A stretch of 41,940 nt of DNA from positions 1-41,940 of the forward strand of contig JAPLGS010000103.1 of NCBI GenBank assembly GCA_026390015.1. The letters are read 5' to 3'. Shown here piece after piece: positions 34,874-41,454 of this stretch. The notes below the pieces were generated by a model. It saw only the letters and a program-made list of their open reading frames with translations, searched no databases and was not told where the DNA came from. A program made the position numbers and the translations under genes. The stretch comes from Chloroflexota bacterium (GTDB lineage Bacteria > Chloroflexota > Anaerolineae > Anaerolineales > Villigracilaceae). How positions within the stretch are numbered: the first letter of the stretch is position 1; each line of letters starts with the position of its first letter.

Positions 34874-36424
34874 TTACCCACCGCTCGCAGGTGTATTCGT
34901 CGGCGTGGCTGCTGGTGTAATCGTGGGTACAGGTGTGATCGTCACAGGCGAAGTAGAGGTCGGCGTTGGCGGAAGTGTGGCAGTAGGCGTTGCGATGCCA
35001 GTGATCAAATAGACACGGGTGATCACTTCACCTGTATTGCCCATAAAACCAAGGTCACGCCCATTATATGTGACGCGTAACGCGGCTGCATTGCCAGTCA
35101 ATATCACAACCTGATCTTGGGCTTCAAACAGCCTCGTTTCTCGTGGGGCGAAGCGGCCTTCAAAAACAACTTTCCCGTCCGCTGAAATTCGAACAAAGAC
35201 ACGCTCCACAGCAAAGACACTCACCGCTACATTTGCATCTGAAATGGGTATCAGCGGAGTCTCAAGCGCGGCTAGCGTTTCTGTACCTGCTGCCAAAAGA
35301 TTCTCATCCACCGGCACAAAAGTTGACTCGATCAAACTTGCCGGAGTTGGAGTGCTACCGATCACATTTAACCCGGCCGGCACAGCAGGTTCATCACTTG
35401 AAGAACTGACCACCCGCCCCACGCCCCAGATCGCAAGCGCGATCAACGAGACAATCATCACCAATCCGAAGATCAGATCACCCGCTATAAAACTCCGCAA
35501 GAATGGCATGGATGTGACAACTTCCGTCTGTATCATCTCACGCGGTGTTTCAGAATATTTCTCATGGCGGCGCGCCTGTAGTCCATCAGCAAAACGTAAA
35601 AGAATGGCATCCGTATCCAGATCAAGGAACGTCGCGTAGTTCGCCAGCATCCCGCGCGTTTGCACAGAGGATGGCAGCTTATCAAAGGCGCCTTCCTCCA
35701 ACGCCTTTATAAACACAGCGCGCAATTTCGTGTGCCGTTCCACTTCATCCATCGTCAAGCTGATCATTTCACGGCGTGAGTATAATTGCGCGCCGATCTC
35801 TGCAAAAATAATATCCGCCGGCTGAGTAGGAATGAATTGCGGTGTGAGCGGCTCAAGAGCCGGCGCCATCTCTGGCTTTGATTCTTTTTTTGCAATACGG
35901 GATCGGAAAAGCGCCTCAAACCTTGAGAGTAGACTCGCTTTCGCTTCTAGTTGATCGGCCTCAACAGGCAGACTCTGCTCTTCAACTTTTATCTCCGTTA
36001 CTTCCTCGTCAACTGGTGCGGAAGGTTCTTCGATAGATTCCACCACAAGCGCCGACTCTACCATCGGACGATGTCCCAGCCAACGGCTCCAAAAAGGAGT
36101 CTCGTGTTTTACTTCCTGCTCATTTACTAATGGAGGAATTTCCGTCTCAACAAGATTGACCTGCGGCAAAGGTCCACTCACTTCAATTTCTGGCGCATTT
36201 TTTTGAAGCTCAGAAATCATCTCATCAATATTGAGTTCAAGATATTCCGCGTAATTTCGCAAAAAGCCGCGACCCTGCGCTGCGGATGGCAGAACAGAAT
36301 AATCATCGGATTCCAACGCCCGCAAGAAGACGGTACGAATGCGCGTAACCTCAGACGCTTTCTCAAGCGTAAGATAACGCGCCTCGCGCTCCTTCTTTAA
36401 TCGTTGACCTATCGATTCGAACAT
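34874..36424 (-). CDS. RodZ-like membrane protein with two HTH domains
   Basis: A 516-residue protein related to RodZ, the membrane-bound cell-shape factor that links the MreB cytoskeleton to the wall machinery. Unusually it has two HTH_25 domains: residues ~4-76 (GQRLKKEREARYLTLEKAS...GRGFLRNYAEYLEL) and ~206-280 (GAQLYSRREMISLTMDEVE...TRGMLANYATFLDL). They are separated by an acidic/Pro-rich linker. One transmembrane helix follows (~311-340), then an external DUF4115-type beta domain (~395-465, VFVRISADGKVVFEGRF) and a Thr/Pro tail. TACAAT on the minus strand ends 6 nt before the ATG, indicating a leaderless message. It precedes rimO on the same strand. No mreB is in the window. Confidence 0.83.
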   Translation of the reverse strand: MFESIGQRLKKEREARYLTLEKASEVTRIRTVFLRALESDDYSVLPSAAQGRGFLRNYAEYLELNIDEMISELQKNAPEIEVSGPLPQVNLVETEIPPLVNEQEVKHETPFWSRWLGHRPMVESALVVESIEEPSAPVDEEVTEIKVEEQSLPVEADQLEAKASLLSRFEALFRSRIAKKESKPEMAPALEPLTPQFIPTQPADIIFAEIGAQLYSRREMISLTMDEVERHTKLRAVFIKALEEGAFDKLPSSVQTRGMLANYATFLDLDTDAILLRFADGLQARRHEKYSETPREMIQTEVVTSMPFLRSFIAGDLIFGLVMIVSLIALAIWGVGRVVSSSSDEPAVPAGLNVIGSTPTPASLIESTFVPVDENLLAAGTETLAALETPLIPISDANVAVSVFAVERVFVRISADGKVVFEGRFAPRETRLFEAQDQVVILTGNAAALRVTYNGRDLGFMGNTGEVITRVYLITGIATPTATLPPTPTSTSPVTITPVPTITPAATPTNTPASGG

Positions 36425-36430
36425 GGGGTA

Positions 36431-36436
36431 ATTGTA
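36431..36436 (-). promoter_or_regulatory. -10 box of RodZ-like gene, leaderless type
   Basis: TACAAT on the minus strand ends 6 nt before the ATG at 36424, with no ribosome binding site. It lies immediately downstream of the rplI terminator hairpin. Confidence 0.5.
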
Positions 36437-36439
36437 TTA

Positions 36440-36470
36440 CAAACATCACCGACTTGCGCCGGTGATGTGA
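36440..36470 (-). terminator. Terminator of rplI
   Basis: Arms ACATCACCG (36443-36451) and CGGTGATGT (36460-36468) form a 9-bp stem just past the rplI stop at 36477. On the minus strand it is followed by TTGTAATA, a weak T-tract. Confidence 0.6.
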
Positions 36471-36476
36471 TGTTTC

Positions 36477-37043
36477 TTATTCAACTGTTGCGGCTGGTTC
36501 TTCGACCGCGACTTCTTCGGCTGCCTTGCGGCTGCCGCTCTTCTTCGGTTTCTCGGCCTTTTCAGGTTCTGCTTTTCCTTCGGCGCTTTCAGCGGACTCG
36601 CCTTCACGATGGACGATGATCTTGATCTCAGGCACCAAATCCATCGTCAGACGGATATGAGCGGTGAATTCACCAAGCACGCGAATGGGTTGAATATCCA
36701 CTTGCTGGCGCTTCACTTCAAAGCGTACCTGCTCAGAGAGCGCTGTGGCGATATCCTGAGTAGTAATGGAACCATACAGTTTGCCAGTGTCACCGGCTTT
36801 GGCAGAAAATGTAAGGGTTACAGCTTTGATCTGCTCGGCGAGGCCTGACAGTTCATTGTTCTGCGAGGAGCGCCGAACTTCAGCCTGCGACTTAATCTTG
36901 AGCACCTGTTTCATGGCGCCTTCGGTTGCAAGTACGGCAAATCCCTGTGGGATAAGGAAATTACGGCCAAAGCCGTCGGCTACTTTCTTAATATCCCCCG
37001 CGCGGCCAAGTTTGTATACATCTTTTACAAGCAATACTTTCAT
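36477..37043 (-). CDS. rplI: 50S ribosomal protein L9 with charged C-terminal extension
   Basis: A structural protein of the large ribosomal subunit that binds 23S rRNA near the L1 stalk base. The N-terminal domain MKVLLVKDVYKLG...GDIKKVADGFGRNFLIP is diagnostic, followed by the long connecting helix and the C-terminal domain ending near residue 148 (EIKIIVHREG). The protein continues to 188 residues with an extra Glu/Lys/Ala-rich tail (~149-188), beyond the usual ~150. ATG 37043 is chosen because the longer frame precedes the conserved start and runs into the divergent promoter region; AAAGGG lies about 10 nt upstream. It is divergent from the FtsB-like gene. Confidence 0.95.
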   Translation of the reverse strand: MKVLLVKDVYKLGRAGDIKKVADGFGRNFLIPQGFAVLATEGAMKQVLKIKSQAEVRRSSQNNELSGLAEQIKAVTLTFSAKAGDTGKLYGSITTQDIATALSEQVRFEVKRQQVDIQPIRVLGEFTAHIRLTMDLVPEIKIIVHREGESAESAEGKAEPEKAEKPKKSGSRKAAEEVAVEEPAATVE

Positions 37044-37106
37044 TTGATTTAAGCCCTTTCTAACATTTGGAGTCAGAACGAAGGGTACTACGTTCTGCGA
37101 GCGCAG

Positions 37107-37137
37107 ATTGTACCATAAAGAATTCTTTTCTTGCCAA
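37107..37137 (-). promoter_or_regulatory. Promoter of rplI
   Basis: On the minus strand TTGGCA (37137-37132), a 19-nt spacer and an extended -10 TGGTACAAT (TACAAT at 37112-37107) precede a leader of about 57 nt. The leader holds a small stem AGAACG/CGTTCT. Confidence 0.45.
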
Positions 37138-37159
37138 CTTGGGCAATTAGGATTAAGAT
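37131..37159 (+). promoter_or_regulatory. Promoter of FtsB-like gene, leaderless type
   Basis: TTGCCA (37131-37136), a 17-nt spacer and TAAGAT (37154-37159) end 6 nt before the ATG at 37166. The -35 box overlaps that of the divergent rplI promoter base for base. Confidence 0.55.
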
Positions 37160-37165
37160 AAAGCC

Positions 37166-37534
37166 ATGTCAAACATTCCCATCAACTTTCGACGTATTGC
37201 GATCTTCCTGGTGATCATCTTCCTGGTGATCGGATTCAATTCCCGCGTTCACGAATTGAATCAATTAAACAGTCAACGTGATGAAGTGCGTACTGCGGCA
37301 ACCGAATCCAAACAAACCGAAGAGGCGCTGAACGCTCAAGTAGTATACGCCGCATCCACTGAAGCAGTGGAAAAATGGGCGCGGACCGAAGGCCATTATA
37401 TAAAAGAGGGAGAACAGCCTATGATCCCGATCAGTCAGCCGGGCAGCGAGCCGGTTATCGTTGCCACACCAACTCCGGTACCCACCCCAATGCCAAATTG
37501 GCAGGAATGGTGGAATTTATTTTTCGGCCAATAA
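37166..37534 (+). CDS. FtsB/DivIC-like septum formation initiator protein
   Basis: A 122-residue bitopic membrane protein with one N-terminal helix (~9-24, IAIFLVIIFLVIGF), then a coiled coil with Leu/Asn repeats (~28-58, ELNQLNSQRDEV...), then the conserved end AVEKWARTEGHYIKEGE. This is the signature of the FtsB/DivIC family, which supports FtsL/FtsQ in the divisome. The last 35 residues are a Pro/Thr-rich external tail ending in Trp-rich NWQEWWNLFF. A simple terminator follows its stop codon. Assignment to a specific paralogue is not possible. Confidence 0.78.
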   Translation: MSNIPINFRRIAIFLVIIFLVIGFNSRVHELNQLNSQRDEVRTAATESKQTEEALNAQVVYAASTEAVEKWARTEGHYIKEGEQPMIPISQPGSEPVIVATPTPVPTPMPNWQEWWNLFFGQ

Positions 37535-37540
37535 CCAGGT

Positions 37541-37572
37541 AAGTCGGGATGACCTCCCGACTTATTTTATTT
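37541..37572 (+). terminator. Terminator after FtsB-like gene
   Basis: Stem AAGTCGGGA (37541-37549) with TCCCGACTT (37555-37563), then ATTTTATTT. It overlaps the first possible ATG (37549) of the next gene. Confidence 0.7.
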
Positions 37573-37584
37573 GAGGTCACCATC

Positions 37585-38886
37585 GTGGATCGTCTTCAAC
37601 TTTTTCCCATTACAACGACCATAGAAAAAAACTCCTTAACCATTGCGGGGCAAGCACTCGCTCTTTTGGTTGAGAACTATGGAACGCCTTTATATTTATA
37701 TGACCGCGCCACAATGGATCATGCGGCAACAGGATATAAATCTGCGCTCGCTTCGCGCTACCCGGCAGCTGCCTCTGTGACCTATGCAGGGAAAGCCTTT
37801 TTGAATACCGCCATCGCGCAATGGACTCAATTCCACAACTTGTTCGTGGATTGTACTGGGGAAGGCGAGATCGCCATGGCGTTGGCAGGTGGTGTGCCGC
37901 GTGAACATATCCTTGTGCATGGAGTGAATAAATCGATCGCAGATTTGAAATCCGCGATCCAACATGCAGGCACGCTCGTTGTGGATAACCTGACAGAGTT
38001 AGATCATATCGCAGATCTATTCACAGCTTCCAGCTCCCAATTCCTAAATTTATGGCTTCGGCTTCTGCCAGGGCTTGCAGTCGAAACTCATCACGCGCAC
38101 ACGCAGACCGGTCAACACGACAGCAAATTTGGCATGACGCGTGAAGAAATTTTGGAAGCGGCGCAAGTTTGTAAAGATCACAAATTGCCGTTGAATGGGA
38201 TCCACTTTCATCAAGGCTCGAATTTCCGCGACGCGAGTCCGTTGCAAGCCGCAATTGAGTTGGGATTAGCCATCGCGAAGGAAATTAGTTTCAAAGACGA
38301 ATGGCATTTTAGTCCCGGCGGCGGATGGGGAGTTGCTTATCACGAAGATGAACTTCCGCAACCGGACATCAATGAATATGTAAATATGATCGCTGAGAAC
38401 GTGCTCGAGGGTTGCAAAACGCGCGGACTAGTTCTCCCCCATTTACATTTGGAACCCGGCCGCAGTTTGGTGGCGCGCGCGGGTGTGGCTGTGTATCGAG
38501 TTGGCGCGATCAAAAGACGCGGCGACAAAGTTTGGATATTGACTGATGGCGGCATGACGGACAATCCGCGCTACGCGATGTATGGGGCGAGATATTCTTG
38601 TTTAACAGTATCAGACCCGGGTCGAGAAAAAAGCGAGAAGGTTTCCATCGCGGGGCCGTATTGTGAATCGGGTGACGTCATCATTGAAAATTTACTCATG
38701 CCGAAAATCGAAGAGGGCGAGTTGATCGCCATCCCCGCATCTGGCGCGTATCATTTAAGTATGTCATCCAATTACAATGGTTCACGCAAACCAGCGGTTT
38801 TATGGCTGGAAAAAGAGCGGGTAAAAATTATCATGCGCAGGGAAACAATCGAAGATCTATTGAAAAGAGATTTTAATATTTCCTGA
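37585..38886 (+). CDS. lysA: Diaminopimelate decarboxylase
   Basis: A PLP-dependent fold-III decarboxylase of 433 residues that converts meso-diaminopimelate to lysine. The PLP Lys is Lys70 in VTYAGKAFLN. Further marks are GIHFHQGSNF, SPGGGWGVAY for the phosphate, EPGRSLVARAG, and Cys360 in GPYCESGD contributed across the dimer interface. I choose GTG 37585, preceded by GAGG at a suitable distance, over ATG 37549, which lies within the terminator stem of the previous gene and adds 12 non-conserved residues. It has no lysine-pathway neighbours in the window. Confidence 0.9.
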   Translation: MDRLQLFPITTTIEKNSLTIAGQALALLVENYGTPLYLYDRATMDHAATGYKSALASRYPAAASVTYAGKAFLNTAIAQWTQFHNLFVDCTGEGEIAMALAGGVPREHILVHGVNKSIADLKSAIQHAGTLVVDNLTELDHIADLFTASSSQFLNLWLRLLPGLAVETHHAHTQTGQHDSKFGMTREEILEAAQVCKDHKLPLNGIHFHQGSNFRDASPLQAAIELGLAIAKEISFKDEWHFSPGGGWGVAYHEDELPQPDINEYVNMIAENVLEGCKTRGLVLPHLHLEPGRSLVARAGVAVYRVGAIKRRGDKVWILTDGGMTDNPRYAMYGARYSCLTVSDPGREKSEKVSIAGPYCESGDVIIENLLMPKIEEGELIAIPASGAYHLSMSSNYNGSRKPAVLWLEKERVKIIMRRETIEDLLKRDFNIS

Positions 38887-38922
38887 TCCCTGTTTTGGAT
38901 TGGGACGTTTTTATCCTGAATA

Positions 38923-38971
38923 CGTGACATAAGTTACGGTATTCTTTTTTTTATTCGTGAGATAATTCACA
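38923..38971. promoter_or_regulatory. Two CRP/FNR-like palindromic operators
   Basis: Site 1, CGTGA-N6-TTACG (38923-38938), and site 2, CGTGA-N6-TCACA (38956-38971), have centres 33 bp apart, about three helical turns. Both resemble the TGTGA-N6-TCACA site of CRP/FNR-family regulators. They lie 71-86 and 38-53 bp before the ATG of the 12-helix membrane protein gene; TATTTA (38975-38980) could be its -10. No regulator gene of this family is in the window. Confidence 0.45.
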
Positions 38972-39008
38972 AAATATTTAGTACATCTCCTTTTTCGGAG
39001 GCATCCAA

Positions 39009-40484
39009 ATGCAATTAATAAAAGACAGGTTTAATTACCTCTTCGGCTCCACCAAAGGGCTGATCCTCGTGGCGATCGCCATGATTGGAATCGTCACAGC
39101 TGTCTGGGGCATGCTCTCGGGCCCGATGGCCGAGATGGGCGTACGCGAAGTGGTCATTAAACTTCTCGGAATGAAGATCGTGCAGGCTGAGCGTGAGGGG
39201 CGTATTGTCATCCTGTATCACTCGATCGCGATGGCGATCATTGCGATCGAAACTTATATGATCACAAGCCTGCTCAAAATGAAACCCTTTTTCAAGATCG
39301 CAATCAATGCCATCATCACGGTGGGCTACATTTTGACGATGATCTTCGGCATGGGATTTGCTTACTTCGGGCACAACTGGGCATTTCATGGAATTTATAT
39401 TTTTGGCTTGTCTTTGATCTTCTTTGCAGGAGTCCTGCTGATCATCGCCCTTTGGCCATGGAATCCTGAATACTATGTAACTGATAAAGAATACGCTCAT
39501 ACCAAAAAGGGAGTTGACCTGGAACGCGTGGCCTTCTTCGCCACAGCCGTAACAACCGTGATCTCGGCTTTATTCGGTGCAGTCCCAGGATCATACTTTG
39601 GCAACGGTTTCGAGACTTTTCTCGCTGAGAACATCATCCGCCTGCCCGAAAAAACTACGATGGAATACTCGATCATTGGTCACCTGCATATCATGCTGGC
39701 ATTGATCTGTATCATGATCACGCTCATCATCGGCCGCTGGCTTAACTTCAAAGGCATCCTGCACAAAGTCGCCATGCCGCTGATGATCTTGGGAACCATC
39801 GTGCTCAACCTGGGAGTGTGGGGCGTAGTCACTCCGCTTGAACCCGTTGCGCATATGGTTATCTATGTCGGCGCGACACCATCCATGGTTGCGGCGCTCC
39901 TGTTGCTTATCTGGAGTTGGGGCAAACTAATCCGCGAAGGCACGGCTCATATTCAGAAACCAAGCTTCGGTCAAAAGATCGGAGCACTCTTGCGCGATCC
40001 GCTAAAATTTGGACCGACCTGGCAGATGCTTTTTATGAATTTCACAACCAGCGGAATTGGCATTTTCATGGCGATCAAGCTCGATGAAGTTTTTCGAGTA
40101 TGGCCTGCCCGCGAAGAACGCATCGAACTGACAGGCCACTGGCACGTGCTCTCCGCCATCGTCGCCACCATTATTTTGCTTTACTTCGGCGACATGAACG
40201 GTTTCAGAGGCAAACTGCGCCAGTGGTATGGCTGGAGTATCATCATCCTTTCAGATATTGCCTTTGGCGCCGTGACCGTTTTCGAAATGAAACGTCTCTT
40301 CGTACCAGAAGCCGAGCAGCAACCACTCGTCAACGGGCTTATGTATGCAATTGATTTCGGCCTCGGTATGCTGATGGTCATCCTGGCGGCATTGCTGGTA
40401 TATCGTTTGATCGACCTCTTCAAAAATAAAGGACGCTGGATCGAAGAACTTGACCACGAACTCGCGCGCGAGGTGGACAAATGA
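39009..40484 (+). CDS. 12-helix His-rich membrane protein with three internal repeats
   Basis: I do not recognise a named family for this 491-residue protein. It has about 12 hydrophobic helices that read as three units of four (TM1-4, 5-8, 9-12). Equivalent positions recur: His71, His225 and His377 at the starts of TM2, TM6 and TM10 (spacing 154 and 152); basic turns KMKPFFK, NFKGILHK and GFRGKLRQ before TM3, TM7 and TM11; HGIYIFG, HMVIYVG and GLMYAID at TM4, TM8 and TM12 (His127 and His282). TM6 and TM10 carry GHLH and GHWH. Helix 10 GHWHVLSA recalls the HxH heme-ligand pair of heme-copper oxidase subunit I, but HPEVY and the His-His of its copper site are missing. A b-heme redox role is plausible. 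CGGAGG is a strong ribosome binding site, and the stop overlaps the SUMF1 gene by 4 nt. Confidence 0.8.
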   Translation: MQLIKDRFNYLFGSTKGLILVAIAMIGIVTAVWGMLSGPMAEMGVREVVIKLLGMKIVQAEREGRIVILYHSIAMAIIAIETYMITSLLKMKPFFKIAINAIITVGYILTMIFGMGFAYFGHNWAFHGIYIFGLSLIFFAGVLLIIALWPWNPEYYVTDKEYAHTKKGVDLERVAFFATAVTTVISALFGAVPGSYFGNGFETFLAENIIRLPEKTTMEYSIIGHLHIMLALICIMITLIIGRWLNFKGILHKVAMPLMILGTIVLNLGVWGVVTPLEPVAHMVIYVGATPSMVAALLLLIWSWGKLIREGTAHIQKPSFGQKIGALLRDPLKFGPTWQMLFMNFTTSGIGIFMAIKLDEVFRVWPAREERIELTGHWHVLSAIVATIILLYFGDMNGFRGKLRQWYGWSIIILSDIAFGAVTVFEMKRLFVPEAEQQPLVNGLMYAIDFGLGMLMVILAALLVYRLIDLFKNKGRWIEELDHELAREVDK

Positions 40485-41377
40485 AAGGCCTCTTTCTTAA
40501 CTTCAGCCTGCTCGTTGCTCTATTGGCATCCTGCGCCCCTGTGGATTTAAACGCTGCCATCCCCACCTTCGAAACAGGCGTAGACTCAAACGCCTGGGCG
40601 CAAATCCCCGCGGGCGAATTTTATTTCGGTCAACACGAAGATATTGAAACCACCGAAGCCTATGAGATCATGATCACCGACGTAACCGCCGCACAATATG
40701 CAGACTTTCTCAATGCCGCTCTCGCCGATAACTATGTAAAAACTGACGGCGGTCAAATCGTCGGCTTCTACCCAGGCGATAAGTTCCACGCGATCAAGCA
40801 TGAGGAAGAGATCAAAGCGGGCGATTGGATCTACATCCTGCTCAACGATCCATCGCAGAAAATTAAATTTGACGGCACAACATTCACCGTTCAAACAGGA
40901 TTCAAGAACCACCCAATGACGATGGTCTCCTGGTTTGGCGCACAGGGCTACTGTGAATACTTCAACAGCCGTCTGCCTACTGAAATGGAATGGGAAAAAG
41001 CAGGCCGCGGCACGGATGAACGTTCTTTCCCGTGGGGCGCTGAGATCATGCGCGAAAACGCCAACTTCTACTCAAGCCGCGACCCGTTTGAAGATATGTC
41101 CACTTTCGGTTCACGCACCAGTCCTGTTGGTTTTTACAACGGACAAAAATATGGCGATTTTCAAACTCAAGACTCTGCTTCACCTTATGGCCTTTATGAC
41201 ATGGCTGGCAACGTCTGGCAATGGACAGGTGATGTCTACGAAGGCATGCATTACCGTTTCATGCGCGGCGGGTCAAAAGACACCTACGATATGGATTTGC
41301 GCTTATGGGTCCGCAACAATGCCACGCCTACTTATTTCAGCCCTGGTGTAGGTTTCAGATGTGTGAGAGATAAGTAA
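40481..41377 (+). CDS. SUMF1 (formylglycine-generating-enzyme fold) lipoprotein
   Basis: A 298-residue exported lipoprotein: signal MKGLFLNFSLLVALLASC with acylated Cys18, then a SUMF1/FGE-sulfatase fold. Recognisable parts are IPAGEFYFGQ, TDVTAAQYADFLN, HPMTMVSWFGAQGYCEYFNSRLPTE (substituted cW..A..YC.w..kRLPTE), WEKAGRG, FPWGAE, YGLYDMAGNVWQWTGD and RGGSKDTYDMDLR...GVGFRCVRD. The two active-site cysteines expected between RGGS and GFRC in true formylglycine generators are absent, so it is probably not a sulfatase activator. Related SUMF1 proteins such as NirV accompany nitrite-reduction genes. A 4-nt overlap couples it to the 12-helix membrane protein, and the two likely form an exported unit. 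Confidence 0.85.
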   Translation: MKGLFLNFSLLVALLASCAPVDLNAAIPTFETGVDSNAWAQIPAGEFYFGQHEDIETTEAYEIMITDVTAAQYADFLNAALADNYVKTDGGQIVGFYPGDKFHAIKHEEEIKAGDWIYILLNDPSQKIKFDGTTFTVQTGFKNHPMTMVSWFGAQGYCEYFNSRLPTEMEWEKAGRGTDERSFPWGAEIMRENANFYSSRDPFEDMSTFGSRTSPVGFYNGQKYGDFQTQDSASPYGLYDMAGNVWQWTGDVYEGMHYRFMRGGSKDTYDMDLRLWVRNNATPTYFSPGVGFRCVRDK

Positions 41378-41380
41378 GAA

Positions 41381-41440
41381 AGTAGACAGGCTTGCAAGTA
41401 GACAGGTATACTTGCGGCTTGTAACTTATTTACTCGTATT
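41381..41440. repeat. GTAGACAGG-type short repeat
   Basis: GTAGACAGG occurs at 41385 and again at 41398, separated by CTTGCAA, followed by related TACTTGCGGCTTGTAAC. The same unit type is at 29087-29148. It fills the gap before ctaB. Confidence 0.5.
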
Positions 41441-41454
41441 CCCCTAGGAGTTCC

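Noticed and set aside
37549-37584. Longer lysA start at ATG 37549
   Set aside because: This ATG is inside a terminator stem, has no ribosome binding site and adds 12 non-conserved residues.
39009-40484. Calling the 12-helix protein a cytochrome c oxidase subunit I, NorB or NnrS
   Set aside because: HPEVY/HPE, the adjacent His-His of helix 7 and the WHAHEM motif of NnrS are all missing; only the helix count and the helix-2/helix-10 His pattern fit.
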